Shown here piece by piece: positions 25,605 through 34,800 of a DNA stretch of 64,000 nt (positions within the stretch are counted from its first letter, which is position 1; each line of letters begins with the position of its first letter). This DNA comes from Bryobacterales bacterium (GTDB lineage: Bacteria > Acidobacteriota > Terriglobia > Bryobacterales > Bryobacteraceae), in assembly GCA_020846745.1 (NCBI GenBank), contig JADLDI010000032.1:124001-188000 (forward strand), read 5' to 3'. Below the pieces are notes generated by a model. It was not told the DNA's origin. It saw only the letters and a program-made list of their open reading frames with translations, and made no database searches. A program made the translations under genes and the position numbers.

Positions 25605-27176
25605 ATGCTTTGGACCGTTCCGCTGTTGGTGGCGCAGGTTGTGGACGTCGGGTCGGTAAAGCAGCTGTTTATCGATCACCGGTTTTTCGAGATGGTGGAG
25701 GGGGTGACGCTGACGGTGAACCCGGCGCGGGCGACTGGGGAGAAGCTGGTGCTGCCCGATGCGCCGTGGGAGCGGGATGCGAAGCTCGGCAGCTATTGCA
25801 CGGTGGTGGATGAAGGGGGGAAGGTTCGCCTCTGGTACGGCGTGATGGCGGGGGTGCCGGAACCGGGGAAGAACCCGCCGTTTATGGGCGTGGGGTATGC
25901 GGAATCGACGGACGGGATCCATTTCCGGAAGCCGCGGCTGGGGCTGGTGGAATGGAACGGGTCGAAGGACAACAACCTGGTGATGCCGCACGACCCGAAG
26001 TTGCTGACCGTGGGGGGCGGATCGGTGTGGCGGGACGACAATCCGTCGTGTCCGCCGGAGCGGCGGTACAAGTCATGGTGCAAGGTGTATCCGAAGCCGG
26101 GCAGCGGACTGCGTGGTCCCCACCGCGTCTGGTACTCGGCGGATGGGCTGAAGTGGTTTCTGGACGAGCGCCGCGTCACCGGACTCCGCGCCGCCGATAC
26201 GCAGCCGTCGTGGTTTTGGGATCCGCGGGCGAAGCGGTACGTGGGCTACTCGCGCGAATGGGTGCGCGAGAAGGCGGGGTTCGGGGCGCGGATGGCGAGC
26301 TACAACGAATCGGACGATCTGATCAATTGGGACTCGATGACGATGGCGATCGAACCGGACGAACGGGATATGGCCGCGATGCCGCCGCTGTTCATCAATC
26401 CGGCGCGGATGCAGGTGAAAGGGGAGGATATACTGCCGTTACGCGGCGAGCGAAAGGAAGGCGACCGCGTTGGTGACGACCAGGTGCTGACGCCGACCTC
26501 GCCGATCGATTTTTATGGACCCGGCGTGTTTCCGTACCAAGGGGTGTATGTGGCGCTGATTCCGGTGTTCTACCATTGGTCCGGCAGCGGCTTGCACGCG
26601 TCACCGTCAACGTCCGATATCCAACTAGCGGTCAGCCGGGATGGGCGGCACTTTTCGCGGCCGGGCGGAAGGGCTCCGTTTATCCGCACCGGAACGGCGG
26701 GCAGTTTCGATTCGAAATGGATTTACCCGATCCTGCGTCCGGTGGAGCGCAATGGCGAGTTATCGATCTACTATTTCGGCACAAATCACAACCACGCCAG
26801 TAAGGTAGACCCGGCGGCCGAAAAGGAAGAGGCCGCTGTCACCCGGGCCACTTTGCGTCTCGACGGTTTCGTATCAGCCGATGCCGCCTACGAGGGCGGC
26901 TGGTTCCTCACGCCTGCCATGCGCTTCACAGGTTCGCGGCTGGAACTGAACATCGACACCGGCGCCGGCGGCTGGGCGCGCATCGAACTCCTGGACGAAA
27001 CCGGCAAGCCCATGCCCGGCTACACGATCGACGCCGCCGATGAATTGAACATCAACAGTACCCGCGCCGTCGCCAGTTGGGAAGGTAAATCGGACCTGAG
27101 CGCGTTGTCTGGTAAGCCGATCCGGATGCGGGTGAAGATGCGCGCTGCCAAACTCTACGCGTTCCAGTTTCGGTAG
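25605..27176 (+). CDS. beta-propeller glycosidase-like protein (GH43/32-type fold), unknown substrate
   Basis: A 523-residue protein with a short possible signal (MLWTVPLLVAQVVD) and then repeated blades of the type found in glycosyl hydrolase families 32/43/62: YCTVVDEGGKVRLWYG, GVGYAESTDGIHFRKP, HRVWYSADGLKWF, PSWFWDPRAKRYVGYSRE, DIQLAVSRDGRHFSRP and WIYPILRPVERNGELSIYYFG. A C-terminal beta-sandwich (about 420-523) ends with RMRVKMRAAKLYAFQFR. Carbohydrate hydrolysis is plausible but catalytic acids cannot be assigned with confidence. It begins immediately after the GGGGACAGGCCC repeats, with no visible ribosome binding site. Confidence 0.75.
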   Translation: MLWTVPLLVAQVVDVGSVKQLFIDHRFFEMVEGVTLTVNPARATGEKLVLPDAPWERDAKLGSYCTVVDEGGKVRLWYGVMAGVPEPGKNPPFMGVGYAESTDGIHFRKPRLGLVEWNGSKDNNLVMPHDPKLLTVGGGSVWRDDNPSCPPERRYKSWCKVYPKPGSGLRGPHRVWYSADGLKWFLDERRVTGLRAADTQPSWFWDPRAKRYVGYSREWVREKAGFGARMASYNESDDLINWDSMTMAIEPDERDMAAMPPLFINPARMQVKGEDILPLRGERKEGDRVGDDQVLTPTSPIDFYGPGVFPYQGVYVALIPVFYHWSGSGLHASPSTSDIQLAVSRDGRHFSRPGGRAPFIRTGTAGSFDSKWIYPILRPVERNGELSIYYFGTNHNHASKVDPAAEKEEAAVTRATLRLDGFVSADAAYEGGWFLTPAMRFTGSRLELNIDTGAGGWARIELLDETGKPMPGYTIDAADELNINSTRAVASWEGKSDLSALSGKPIRMRVKMRAAKLYAFQFR

Positions 27177-27285
27177 TTCGCGTGCATGGGTCAGGTAAGG
27201 CTACAACATTAGAACGGCGAATTGTAATGGATTGGCCTGACAAAACCAGATAGAATGTGGTAACAGCGGGTAGCAGACTGAACGA

Positions 27286-28911
27286 ATGACCACCTCTCTT
27301 GTGCCAGCGTGGATTCTCGCAGTGTCTTGGCGCGAACAGTTGGAGCAAGCGCTGTTCGACGATACGTTTGCGGGCGTCCATCAGCTGAACTGGTTCGACT
27401 ACACGCTTCTCATTCCTTACTTCTCCATGCTGCTGGTGCTGGCGTTTTACGGCCTGAACCGGTACGAGGTGATGTGGACCTATTGGCGGCATAAGAAGAA
27501 ACGTCCGTCTACCGAGCCGGCACGGCGGTTTGCCGAATTACCGCGTGTCACCATTCAACTGCCCTTATATAACGAACGGTTCGTGGTGGAGCGGTTGCTT
27601 GAGGAAGTCACGAAAGTGGACTATCCAAGGGAACTGCTGCAGATTCAGGTGCTGGACGATTCGACGGACGAGACCCATCCGTTTACCGAGCGGTTGTGCG
27701 CGCAGTACCGTGCCCAAGGGTTCCCGGTGGATTACCACCATCGGACGAACCGGCACGGTTTCAAGGCGGGCGCGTTGGAGGCGGGGCTCGAGACGGCTAC
27801 CGGCGAGTTTGTTGCGGTGTTCGACGCCGACTTTGTTGTGCCGCGCGACTTTCTGCAGAGGACGATTCACTACTTCACGGACGACGGCATAGCCCTGGTG
27901 CAGACTCGATGGTCGTACCTGAACCGGCACTACAACCTGCTGACCGAAGTCCAGGGCATGCTGCTCGACGGGCATTTTGTGCTGGAACACAATTCGCGCT
28001 ACTGGTCGGGCCAGTTTTTCAACTTCAACGGAACGGCGGGCATCTGGCGGCGCACCGCGATCGACAATTCGGGCGGGTGGGAGCACGACACGCTGACCGA
28101 AGATTCCGATCTTTCGTATCGCGCTCAGGTGAAGGGCTGGCGGTTTGTGTATGTACCTGAGGTCGAGTGCCCGTCGGAGTTGCCGGTGGATACCCACGGG
28201 TTCCAGGTGCAGCAGTCGCGTTGGGCCAAGGGACTGACGCAGGTCGCGATCAAACTGCTGATGCGGATCCTGAAAGCGGACCTGCCGTTCGCGACGAAGC
28301 TCGAGGCGGTTTGGCACCTGACGCCGAACCTGACCTATCCGCTGATGATCATGACCACGGCGCTGATGTTGCCGGTGATGATCGTGCGGTTCTACATGGG
28401 CTGGCAGCAACTGGTGCTGATCGACCTGCCGCTGCTGATTGCGACGTTCTGTTCGGTGATCAGCTTCTACATTTATGCGCAGTACGAGCGCGATTCGAGG
28501 AGCTGGAAGCGGTCGATTATCATGATGCCGGTGCTGCTGGCCGCCGGCGCCGCGTTGACGATCATCAACACACGCGCGGTGATAGAAGCGCTCCTCGGCA
28601 TCAAGACGAGCTTTGTCCGTACGCCGAAGTACGCGATCACCGGGGCAAAGAAAGAGCGCACGCCGGCCGCGCCGCAAAAGAAGTACCGGCGCAAGAGCGG
28701 TTGGCTGCCCTGGGTGGAACTCGTCTTCGGAACGTACTTCCTGGTCATGGTCGTCTATGCGATCGAGTGCTGGAACTTCTTCGCCGTGCCTTTGTTGATG
28801 ATATTTGTGGCCGGATATTACTGGGCCGCGCTATCCACACTCCATCAGGAGTGGAAGGACCGCCTGGCTTGGGAGAAGGCGCGCAAGCTCGAGATCGAAG
28901 CCGCTCAATAG
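27286..28911 (+). CDS. membrane processive glycosyltransferase family 2 (cellulose/mannan synthase-like)
   Basis: A 541-residue inner-membrane GT2 enzyme. One helix precedes the catalytic domain (42-58), and four or more follow. The complete set of processive GT2 motifs is visible: DDSTDET (124-130), DAD (180-182), TED (271-273) and QQSRW (309-313), which bind the nucleotide sugar, hold the acceptor and supply the catalytic base. This arrangement resembles CslA-type beta-mannan/glucomannan synthases and cellulose synthase, but there is no PilZ domain, so c-di-GMP control as in BcsA is not indicated. It leads a tight cluster with an exported small protein and a thioesterase. A TAGAAT -10-like box lies at 27251. 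Confidence 0.88.
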   Translation: MTTSLVPAWILAVSWREQLEQALFDDTFAGVHQLNWFDYTLLIPYFSMLLVLAFYGLNRYEVMWTYWRHKKKRPSTEPARRFAELPRVTIQLPLYNERFVVERLLEEVTKVDYPRELLQIQVLDDSTDETHPFTERLCAQYRAQGFPVDYHHRTNRHGFKAGALEAGLETATGEFVAVFDADFVVPRDFLQRTIHYFTDDGIALVQTRWSYLNRHYNLLTEVQGMLLDGHFVLEHNSRYWSGQFFNFNGTAGIWRRTAIDNSGGWEHDTLTEDSDLSYRAQVKGWRFVYVPEVECPSELPVDTHGFQVQQSRWAKGLTQVAIKLLMRILKADLPFATKLEAVWHLTPNLTYPLMIMTTALMLPVMIVRFYMGWQQLVLIDLPLLIATFCSVISFYIYAQYERDSRSWKRSIIMMPVLLAAGAALTIINTRAVIEALLGIKTSFVRTPKYAITGAKKERTPAAPQKKYRRKSGWLPWVELVFGTYFLVMVVYAIECWNFFAVPLLMIFVAGYYWAALSTLHQEWKDRLAWEKARKLEIEAAQ

Positions 28912-28940
28912 CCGGACCGTTCACGTTAAACTATAGACAT

Positions 28941-29312
28941 ATGACCCGCCGCGCAGTGCTCGTAGCCTCTGTCTGTGCGTTGCCGTTGCTGGCTGACAAG
29001 GAACTGACGAACCTAGTGATCGAGGTGAAGAACCTCAGCGGCAAACCTGTCGACCGCGCCAGCGTGATCGTGAAGTTTGTGGAGGGGCGGTCGATCAAGA
29101 AGTTCGGGAAAACCGTGCGGACGCACTGGGAATTACGCACGAACCAGCAGGGCGCAGTGAAGATTCCGCCGATCCCGCAGGGCAAGATCCTGATCCAGGT
29201 GATTGCGAAGGGCTACCAGACGTACGGGCAGACACACGAAGTGGATGTCGAAGAAAAGACGATCGAAGTCAAACTGAACCCTCCGCAAGCGCAGTTTTCC
29301 GCTCATCAGTGA
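28941..29312 (+). CDS. small exported protein with carboxypeptidase-regulatory-like beta-sandwich
   Basis: A 123-residue product starting at the ATG at 28941: an N-terminal leader (MTRRAVLVASVCALPLLA) and one beta-sandwich domain of the Cna-B/carboxypeptidase-regulatory type (NLVIEVKNLSGKPVDRASVI; GKILIQVIAKGYQTYGQTHE). It lies 29 bases after the glycosyltransferase and 22 bases before the thioesterase gene. No ribosome binding site is seen; TAAACT at 28926-28931 could be a -10 box placing the transcript start at or near the ATG (a leaderless message), which is speculative. Function unknown. Confidence 0.7.
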   Translation: MTRRAVLVASVCALPLLADKELTNLVIEVKNLSGKPVDRASVIVKFVEGRSIKKFGKTVRTHWELRTNQQGAVKIPPIPQGKILIQVIAKGYQTYGQTHEVDVEEKTIEVKLNPPQAQFSAHQ

Positions 29313-29334
29313 TACACTCGGCCCGAAAGGCCGC

Positions 29335-29754
29335 ATGTCAAATTTCCGCTGGGCGCTACGGATCCAGTTCGTAGACACGGACGCATCCGGGCGCATCCAT
29401 TACACCGCTATCCTCCGCCACTTCGAAAAAGCCGAGGTGGAGTTTTTCCGCGATTTGGGGGTTCCCTATAACCACATCACAATGAAGGAGATCTCGCTGC
29501 CGCGCGTTCACGTGGAAGCGGATTACCTGCGGGCGCTCACCTACGACGATCCGGTCGAGATCGAGGTGACCGTCCCACGCGTGGGCGAAAAGTCGTTCAC
29601 CCTGCAGTTCGATGTGCTGCATGAAGGTCACCTGGCTGTGCGCGGGAAGATCGTGGTGGCATGCATGGACCGCACAACCCAGCGATCGTGCCCGATACCG
29701 GCGCGCATGAAGGAGGAACTCCTGAAATGCGTGAACTCATCGCAAGGTACCTGA
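29335..29754 (+). CDS. YbgC/4-hydroxybenzoyl-CoA-type acyl-CoA thioesterase
   Basis: A 139-residue hotdog-fold thioesterase that hydrolyses acyl-CoA. The signature FVDTDASGRIHYTAILRHFE (residues 12-31) contains the catalytic Asp of the 4HBT-I/YbgC group with the usual D-x-x-G-x-x-x-x-x-x-x-y spacing, followed by PRVHVEADYLRALTYDDPVE and EVTVPRVGEKSFTLQFDV. The AAAGG site lies in the loop of a small CGGCC/GGCCG hairpin ahead of the ATG. It is the last intact gene of the glycosyltransferase cluster; a truncated ORF starts inside its last codons. Confidence 0.88.
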   Translation: MSNFRWALRIQFVDTDASGRIHYTAILRHFEKAEVEFFRDLGVPYNHITMKEISLPRVHVEADYLRALTYDDPVEIEVTVPRVGEKSFTLQFDVLHEGHLAVRGKIVVACMDRTTQRSCPIPARMKEELLKCVNSSQGT

Positions 29755-29882
29755 GACAGGACCTGACGCGGCGCGGCCTGATGAACAAGTTGCTGTGCCG
29801 GGAAGGCCCGACTACTTCGCGCGATAGCCAATATCGCGCAGGGCAGCCACAGCCGCTTTGGCAGTATTGGTGTGGATGGTGA
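29727..29882 (+). pseudogene. truncated 5' end of a Tat-exported protein gene
   Basis: An ORF of 51 codons begins at an ATG with a perfect AGGAGG (29711-29716) ten bases upstream. Its first 23 residues (MRELIARYLRQDLTRRGLMN and KLL) resemble a Tat signal n-region with a TRRGLMNKL twin-arginine box. After about residue 27 there is no hydrophobic core or domain; the frame simply runs on as antisense of the deacetylase gene and stops. I read it as the start of a gene whose body was deleted, leaving the translation signals. Family identity of the lost protein cannot be told. Confidence 0.5.
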
Positions 29883-30747
29883 CGGTGTCTTCGACGTTGT
29901 AGGCGTAGCCGCCGGCAAGGGTGACGGCAACGGGGATGTGGTGGGTGAGCGCCGTCTCGAAGACGATCGCGTCGCGTTGCTTTAGTCCTTCGAGCGTGAG
30001 GTTCAGACCGCCCAGCTGATCTTCGCAGTACGGGTCGGCTCCGGCGACGTAGAAGATCATGTCCGGTTTGAAGCCTGGGACGGCAAGACGGAAAACGTCG
30101 CCCAGTTTCTGCAGGTACTCGGTATCGCCGGCGCCGTCTTCCAAGTGGACATCGATGGTGGAGGGTGGCTTTTCGTGGGGGTAGTTGTTGAGTTGGTGGA
30201 GCGAGATCGTGATGACCGACTTGTCGCCGTGGAAGATGACAGCTGTCCCGTTGCCATGGTGGTTGTCGAGATCGATCACCAGCGCCTTTCCGATTAGCCC
30301 TTCCTTTTGTAAGGAGCGGATTGCCACCGCGACATCGTGGATGGCGCAGAAGCCTTCGCCATGGCCGGGGAAGGCGTGATGGAATCCGCCACCGATGTTG
30401 TAGCCGATGCCGTCGGTTAATGCGTTCCGCGCCGCCAGAAGGGTGCCGCCCGCGGCAAGCCAGAATCCCTGCACCATCTGGCGTGAGTAGGGCACTTCCA
30501 GCCGCAGGATCTCGTCGTAGTTGAGAGTACCGCGTTGCAGGCGGCGGACCCAGCCTTCCTCGTGAACGAGCAGGATCTGCTCGTCGGTGGCGGGCTCGGG
30601 GACCTGGAAATCGTCGAGCGTCGCGAAGCCTTCCGCCAGCATGCGTTCGCGGATGAGGCGGTATTTACGGGAGGGGAACACGTGACTGCCGAAGTTCAGG
30701 TCGTACCCGTTGTGGTAGATGAGTTTGAAAGGAAGGCTGGCGCTCAT
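29812..30747 (-). CDS. histone deacetylase/acetoin-utilisation family zinc amidohydrolase
   Basis: A 311-residue arginase-fold deacetylase of the HDAC/AcuC/APAH superfamily, removing acetyl groups from lysine or small amines. Key residues are in place: GGGFHHAFPGHGEGFC (His123-His124), DLDNHHGNGT (zinc ligands Asp161 and His163), AGADPYCEDQLGG (zinc ligand Asp238) and LAGGYAYN near the C-terminus. Its ATG overlaps the stop of the upstream pta gene by four bases (ATGA), so the two are translated together. Coupling to phosphotransacetylase suggests a role in reversing acetyl-phosphate-driven protein acetylation or in acetyl-group recovery. The 3' end faces the truncated ORF at 29727. Confidence 0.9.
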   Translation of the reverse strand: MSASLPFKLIYHNGYDLNFGSHVFPSRKYRLIRERMLAEGFATLDDFQVPEPATDEQILLVHEEGWVRRLQRGTLNYDEILRLEVPYSRQMVQGFWLAAGGTLLAARNALTDGIGYNIGGGFHHAFPGHGEGFCAIHDVAVAIRSLQKEGLIGKALVIDLDNHHGNGTAVIFHGDKSVITISLHQLNNYPHEKPPSTIDVHLEDGAGDTEYLQKLGDVFRLAVPGFKPDMIFYVAGADPYCEDQLGGLNLTLEGLKQRDAIVFETALTHHIPVAVTLAGGYAYNVEDTVTIHTNTAKAAVAALRDIGYRAK

Positions 30748-31760
30748 GACTGGGAGGCGTGTGCCTGGAGCGCCGTAACGAGGGCGGCGCCGTAGATGTC
30801 GGTAGCGGAACAGCCGCGGGACAGGTCGTTCGCGGGCTTGGCGAGACCTTGCAGGAACGGTCCGATAGCCGCACCCGCGCCCAGGCGTTCCACCATCTTG
30901 TAGCCGATGTTGGCCGAGTCGATGTTCGGAAAGATGAGAGTGTTGGCGCGTCCGGCGACCGTGGAACCGGGCGCTTTCGACCGGCCGACAGCCGGAACAA
31001 GCGCGGCGTCGGCCTGCAGTTCGCCGTCGACATGAAGCTGCGGGTCGCGGGCTTGAATGATCTTAAGCGCTTCGACGACCTTGGCCGAGTTGGGGTGGGG
31101 TCCACTGCCTTTGGTGGAGAACGACAGCAGCGCGACCACCGGTTCAATGCCGAGCAGCGCGCGAACGCTGGCAGCGGTGGCCAGGGCGATGTCGGCCAAC
31201 TGGACCGGGGTGGGGTCGATGACCATAGCCGGGTCGGCAATGGCGAGCAAACCGTTGTGTCCGAACTCGCGCACGCGTGAACAGAGCACCATGAAGGTGG
31301 AGACAGTGCGAACCCTTGTCAGCGTTCCGATAGCCTGCAGGGCGGCGCGGACCGTTTCGGCGGTAGAGTTCACGGCTCCGCCGACAAACCCGTCAGCATG
31401 TCCGGCGCCCACCATGAGGCAGCCGAAGTAGAGCGGCTTCTTGGCCGCTTGCGCGGCTTCGGCATGGGTGACTCCCTTGGCCCGGCGGCGTTCGAAGTAC
31501 AGCGCGGCGTACTTGTCAGCGCGCGGATCGGTGGCGGGGTCGACCATCGTAACGCCCGGCGCGGGACTCTGTCCGGCGGCGAGCAGAATCGGGTGAAGCA
31601 AGCCTTCGGAGGCAAGCCGTGCGGCCGCTTCCTGCACACGCGGATCGGCGCCTTCGGGAAAGACGATCTTCTTCTTGGAGGGGAGCTGACGAACACGTTC
31701 AGCTTGACCGGCCAGGAACTCCACGGCCGACTCAGGCATTGACATAGAATCGAACTTCAT
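30744..31760 (-). CDS. pta: phosphate acetyltransferase
   Basis: A 338-residue phosphotransacetylase converting acetyl-CoA and phosphate to acetyl-phosphate and CoA. Family motifs include KKIVFPEGADPRVQEAA at the start, ADGFVGGAVNSTAETVRAAL, LLSFSTKGSGPHPNSAKVVE, DGELQADAALVPAVG and a C-terminal NTLIFPNIDSANIGYKMVERLG. The length matches the short, cytoplasmic, unregulated form (no DRTGG domain). The start MKFDSMSM at 31760 is preferred over an ATG-like start 18 bases upstream; the ribosome binding site is weak. Acetate kinase is not in the window. It is joined to the deacetylase gene by an ATGA overlap. Confidence 0.93.
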   Translation of the reverse strand: MKFDSMSMPESAVEFLAGQAERVRQLPSKKKIVFPEGADPRVQEAAARLASEGLLHPILLAAGQSPAPGVTMVDPATDPRADKYAALYFERRRAKGVTHAEAAQAAKKPLYFGCLMVGAGHADGFVGGAVNSTAETVRAALQAIGTLTRVRTVSTFMVLCSRVREFGHNGLLAIADPAMVIDPTPVQLADIALATAASVRALLGIEPVVALLSFSTKGSGPHPNSAKVVEALKIIQARDPQLHVDGELQADAALVPAVGRSKAPGSTVAGRANTLIFPNIDSANIGYKMVERLGAGAAIGPFLQGLAKPANDLSRGCSATDIYGAALVTALQAHASQS

Positions 31761-31780
31761 TGTACCGTCTCGCACCATGC

Positions 31781-31801
31781 CGGCTCGCGGTTCGCGAGTC
31801 G
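31781..31801. repeat. GC-rich perfect hairpin between Oar receptor stop and pta
   Basis: CGGCTCGCG and CGCGAGTCG pair (one G-T) across a GTT loop. No T-tract follows on either strand, so this is at best a Rho-assisted end or a leader structure. Confidence 0.35.
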
Positions 31802-31843
31802 GGATTCTTGCAGGATACCGGCCTGGCCGAGTGGTAACTCGGT

Positions 31844-34800
31844 TTAGAACTCGAGCTTGAGGGCTAACTGCAAGCTGCGGTTCTCGCCGACGGTGGAAGT
31901 AATACGGCCGGCGGTGGGAGACCCGATGCTCGAGTTCGGGAAACCGAAATAAGGCGTGTTGAACAGGTTGTAGGCCTCGAACCGGAACTGGGCGTTCAAG
32001 CGTCCGTCGGAACCGAAGCGGTTGTTCTTCACGAACGATGTGTCGAAGTTGACGTTACCCGGAGAGTAGAGGATGCCGCGGCCGGCGTTGCCGTAGGTGA
32101 AGGCCGGCGGGGCGGCGAAGCAGCCCGGATCGAACCAGCGATCGGGAGTGGGGTTGTCGAGCTTGCCGCTACAGGAGAGGCGATTGGGCCAACTGGGGGC
32201 GCCATTGTTGACGCCGGCGGCGAGTCCCAACGTGTACGGACGTCCCGTGGTTAGCGTGGTGATGCCGCTTAGCTGCCATCCGCCGAGAACCCGGTTGCCG
32301 ACGGCGTTGCCATTGAGGTATTTGCGGCCTTTGCCAAAGGGCAGGTCCCAAACGTAGCTGAAGACGGCGCGGTGGCGAACGTCGAAGCCGGAAGGTCCGC
32401 GATTGCAGTCGAGGCAGGTGACGGTTTGAGGACCGCCTGAGGCGCCGCCGCCCGAACCCACGGAACCTGTATAGTCGAGCGACTTGCCCCAGGTGTAGGC
32501 GGCCAGGAATTGCAGGCCGTTCTCGTACCGCTTGGTGGCCTTCAGTTGCATGGAGTGGAACGACGAGCGGCCGCGCCAGTCGACATAGAAGACCGTAGGA
32601 ATGCGGCTGATGGGCTGGAGCAGGCGGCGCGGCTCGAGCGCGCCAGGGCCGGGTTGAACCTCATTCGGGTTGTAAGAGAAGGCGAGGTTCATACCCGTGG
32701 AACCGGCATAGTCCGCTTCGATCATCAGCGAGTTGGTAATCTGCCGCTGAAGGTTCGCGGTCCAGGTCTGCATGTACGGCGTACGGTTCTCAAAGGAGTG
32801 GCCGTTCAGGCGCGGGGCCGGGTTCAGCGAGTTGATCTCGACAGCCGTGCGCGGCTTGACCGCCTGGGGCAGCGGGAACGGATTGTCGATGGTGGCGACT
32901 CCGGCCATGGTGAGCGGGAAATCCGCGAAAGCCAGCGACTGCGTAAAGAAGAGCGGCACGTTCAGGCCGATTTGGCCGTTGGCCGTAACCGGATCCGGGA
33001 AGTAGACAAGGCTGTAGCCGGAGCGGAAGATCGTCTTGCCGTTACCGGTAATGTCGTATGCCAGGCCGACGCGCGGGCCGAAGTTTTTCCAGTTGGTGCG
33101 CTTTCCGGCCGCAGCGGAGATACCGTCTTCACCCGCGTAGACCATCCGGACTCCGATGGGGTCGAAGTTGGGCAGGCGATTCCGCTTTTCGGTCTCGGGG
33201 CGGAAGACCTCGTGGCGCACACCGAGGTTGAGGGTGAGGCGGCGATTGATCTTAATGTCGTCTTGGAAATAGAGGGAGTTCTCCCAAATGTTCAGGTAGA
33301 AGGGCTCAAACACGCCGGACCGCGCGCCGCTGTTCATGTAACCGGTGAGCAGGGTGGCCAGCCCGTAGCCGCTGGTGGCGGGCGATTGTGGATTGCTGGT
33401 GAAGGCGCGGGTGAAGTTCATGTTGCCGCGGACCGCTTCGTTGACGAACGGCATCGCCTTCCGCTGCACGATGTGCCAGCCGAACTTGAGCGTGTGGCGG
33501 CCGACGGTCCAGTTCCAGGCGCTATCGAGTTGGTAGTGCGTCTGGAGCGGGTTCACGGGCAGGAAGGCGGGGCCGCCGGACAAACCGGTAATGTCGGTGA
33601 TGTTGATGGTCGGGATGCCGGAGGACTGGCGGTTGAGGTTGATGTTGCGGATGCCGAGCGAAGTGGCGGCGTTGATGCCGATGTCCTGCTGCGTGGTAAT
33701 CGGGTTCGTTCGCGCAAAGCCGGCGCGGAACTCATGGAGCAGGTTGGGCTTGAAGACGTGGGTCCAGTTGAACGCGGAGCCCTGTGTGGTGAGCGTGGTG
33801 TCCTGCAATCCGGCGACATACGGGCCGAGGGTGAAGCGTTGGGCGGCGTCGGCGGGCGTGGGCAGGCAGCAGTTCGCCTGGCCCTGCGGAGCCGTCAGTT
33901 GATAGTCGTTGTAAGTGTAGCGGAAGAAGAGGCTGTCCTTCGTGCTGATCGTCTGGTCGAGCCGGCCGGTATAGACGTTATCGCTTACCGTCCGGTTCGG
34001 AACCGAGAGGTAGTTATCGAACAGGCCGTTGTTGCGCCCGGGAGCGTTGGGCAGGGGATAGATGCCGGCGACGTTGCGGCCGACAGAATTGATAGACCCG
34101 GCCGGCATGATGTTGTTCGGATAGGGGTCGCGAACGACGCGGCCATCGACGTTCCGCGTGGTGAGCGGGTCGTAGATTGTGAGATTAGCGTCGCGAAGAA
34201 CCTGTGAGAAGTCGCCGATTCGCGTCTGCGCCGTGGGTACGGTATTCACCGTCGCGATGCCGCGCGCCGTTTTCAGACCGGCGTAGTCGAAGAAGAAGAA
34301 CGTGCGATTCTTGCCGTTGTAGATTTTGGGGATGATGACAGGGCCGCCGATCGCGAACCCGAACTGATTCTGGCGGAAAACCGGTTTGCGCTGGTTGGGC
34401 GGAGCGAATACGTTGCGGGCGTCGAGTTCGTGGTTGCGGTGGAACTCAAACGCGTTGCCGTGGAAGTCGTTGGAGCCGGACTGGGTGGAGATCGAGACCA
34501 CACCGGCGCCGCGGCCGAATTCAGAGGAAAACACACCTGTCAGCGTTTTAAACTCACGAACGGATTCCACGGTCGGCGCAACGATGACCGTATTGAACGT
34601 GAACTCGTTGTTGTCGATACCGTCAACCAGCCAGGCGTTGGTGTTTGCGCGGCTGCCGAGGGCGTTGAAGTTCGAAGGTCCGCGAGGATTGAAGGTAGAA
34701 GCGCCGGAGAGATTCTCACCGGCCTGGCCAGGAGTTACGCCGGGATTCAGATATACGAGCTGCGCGAAGTTGCGGCCGTTGAGCGGAAGTTCGCGGACGG

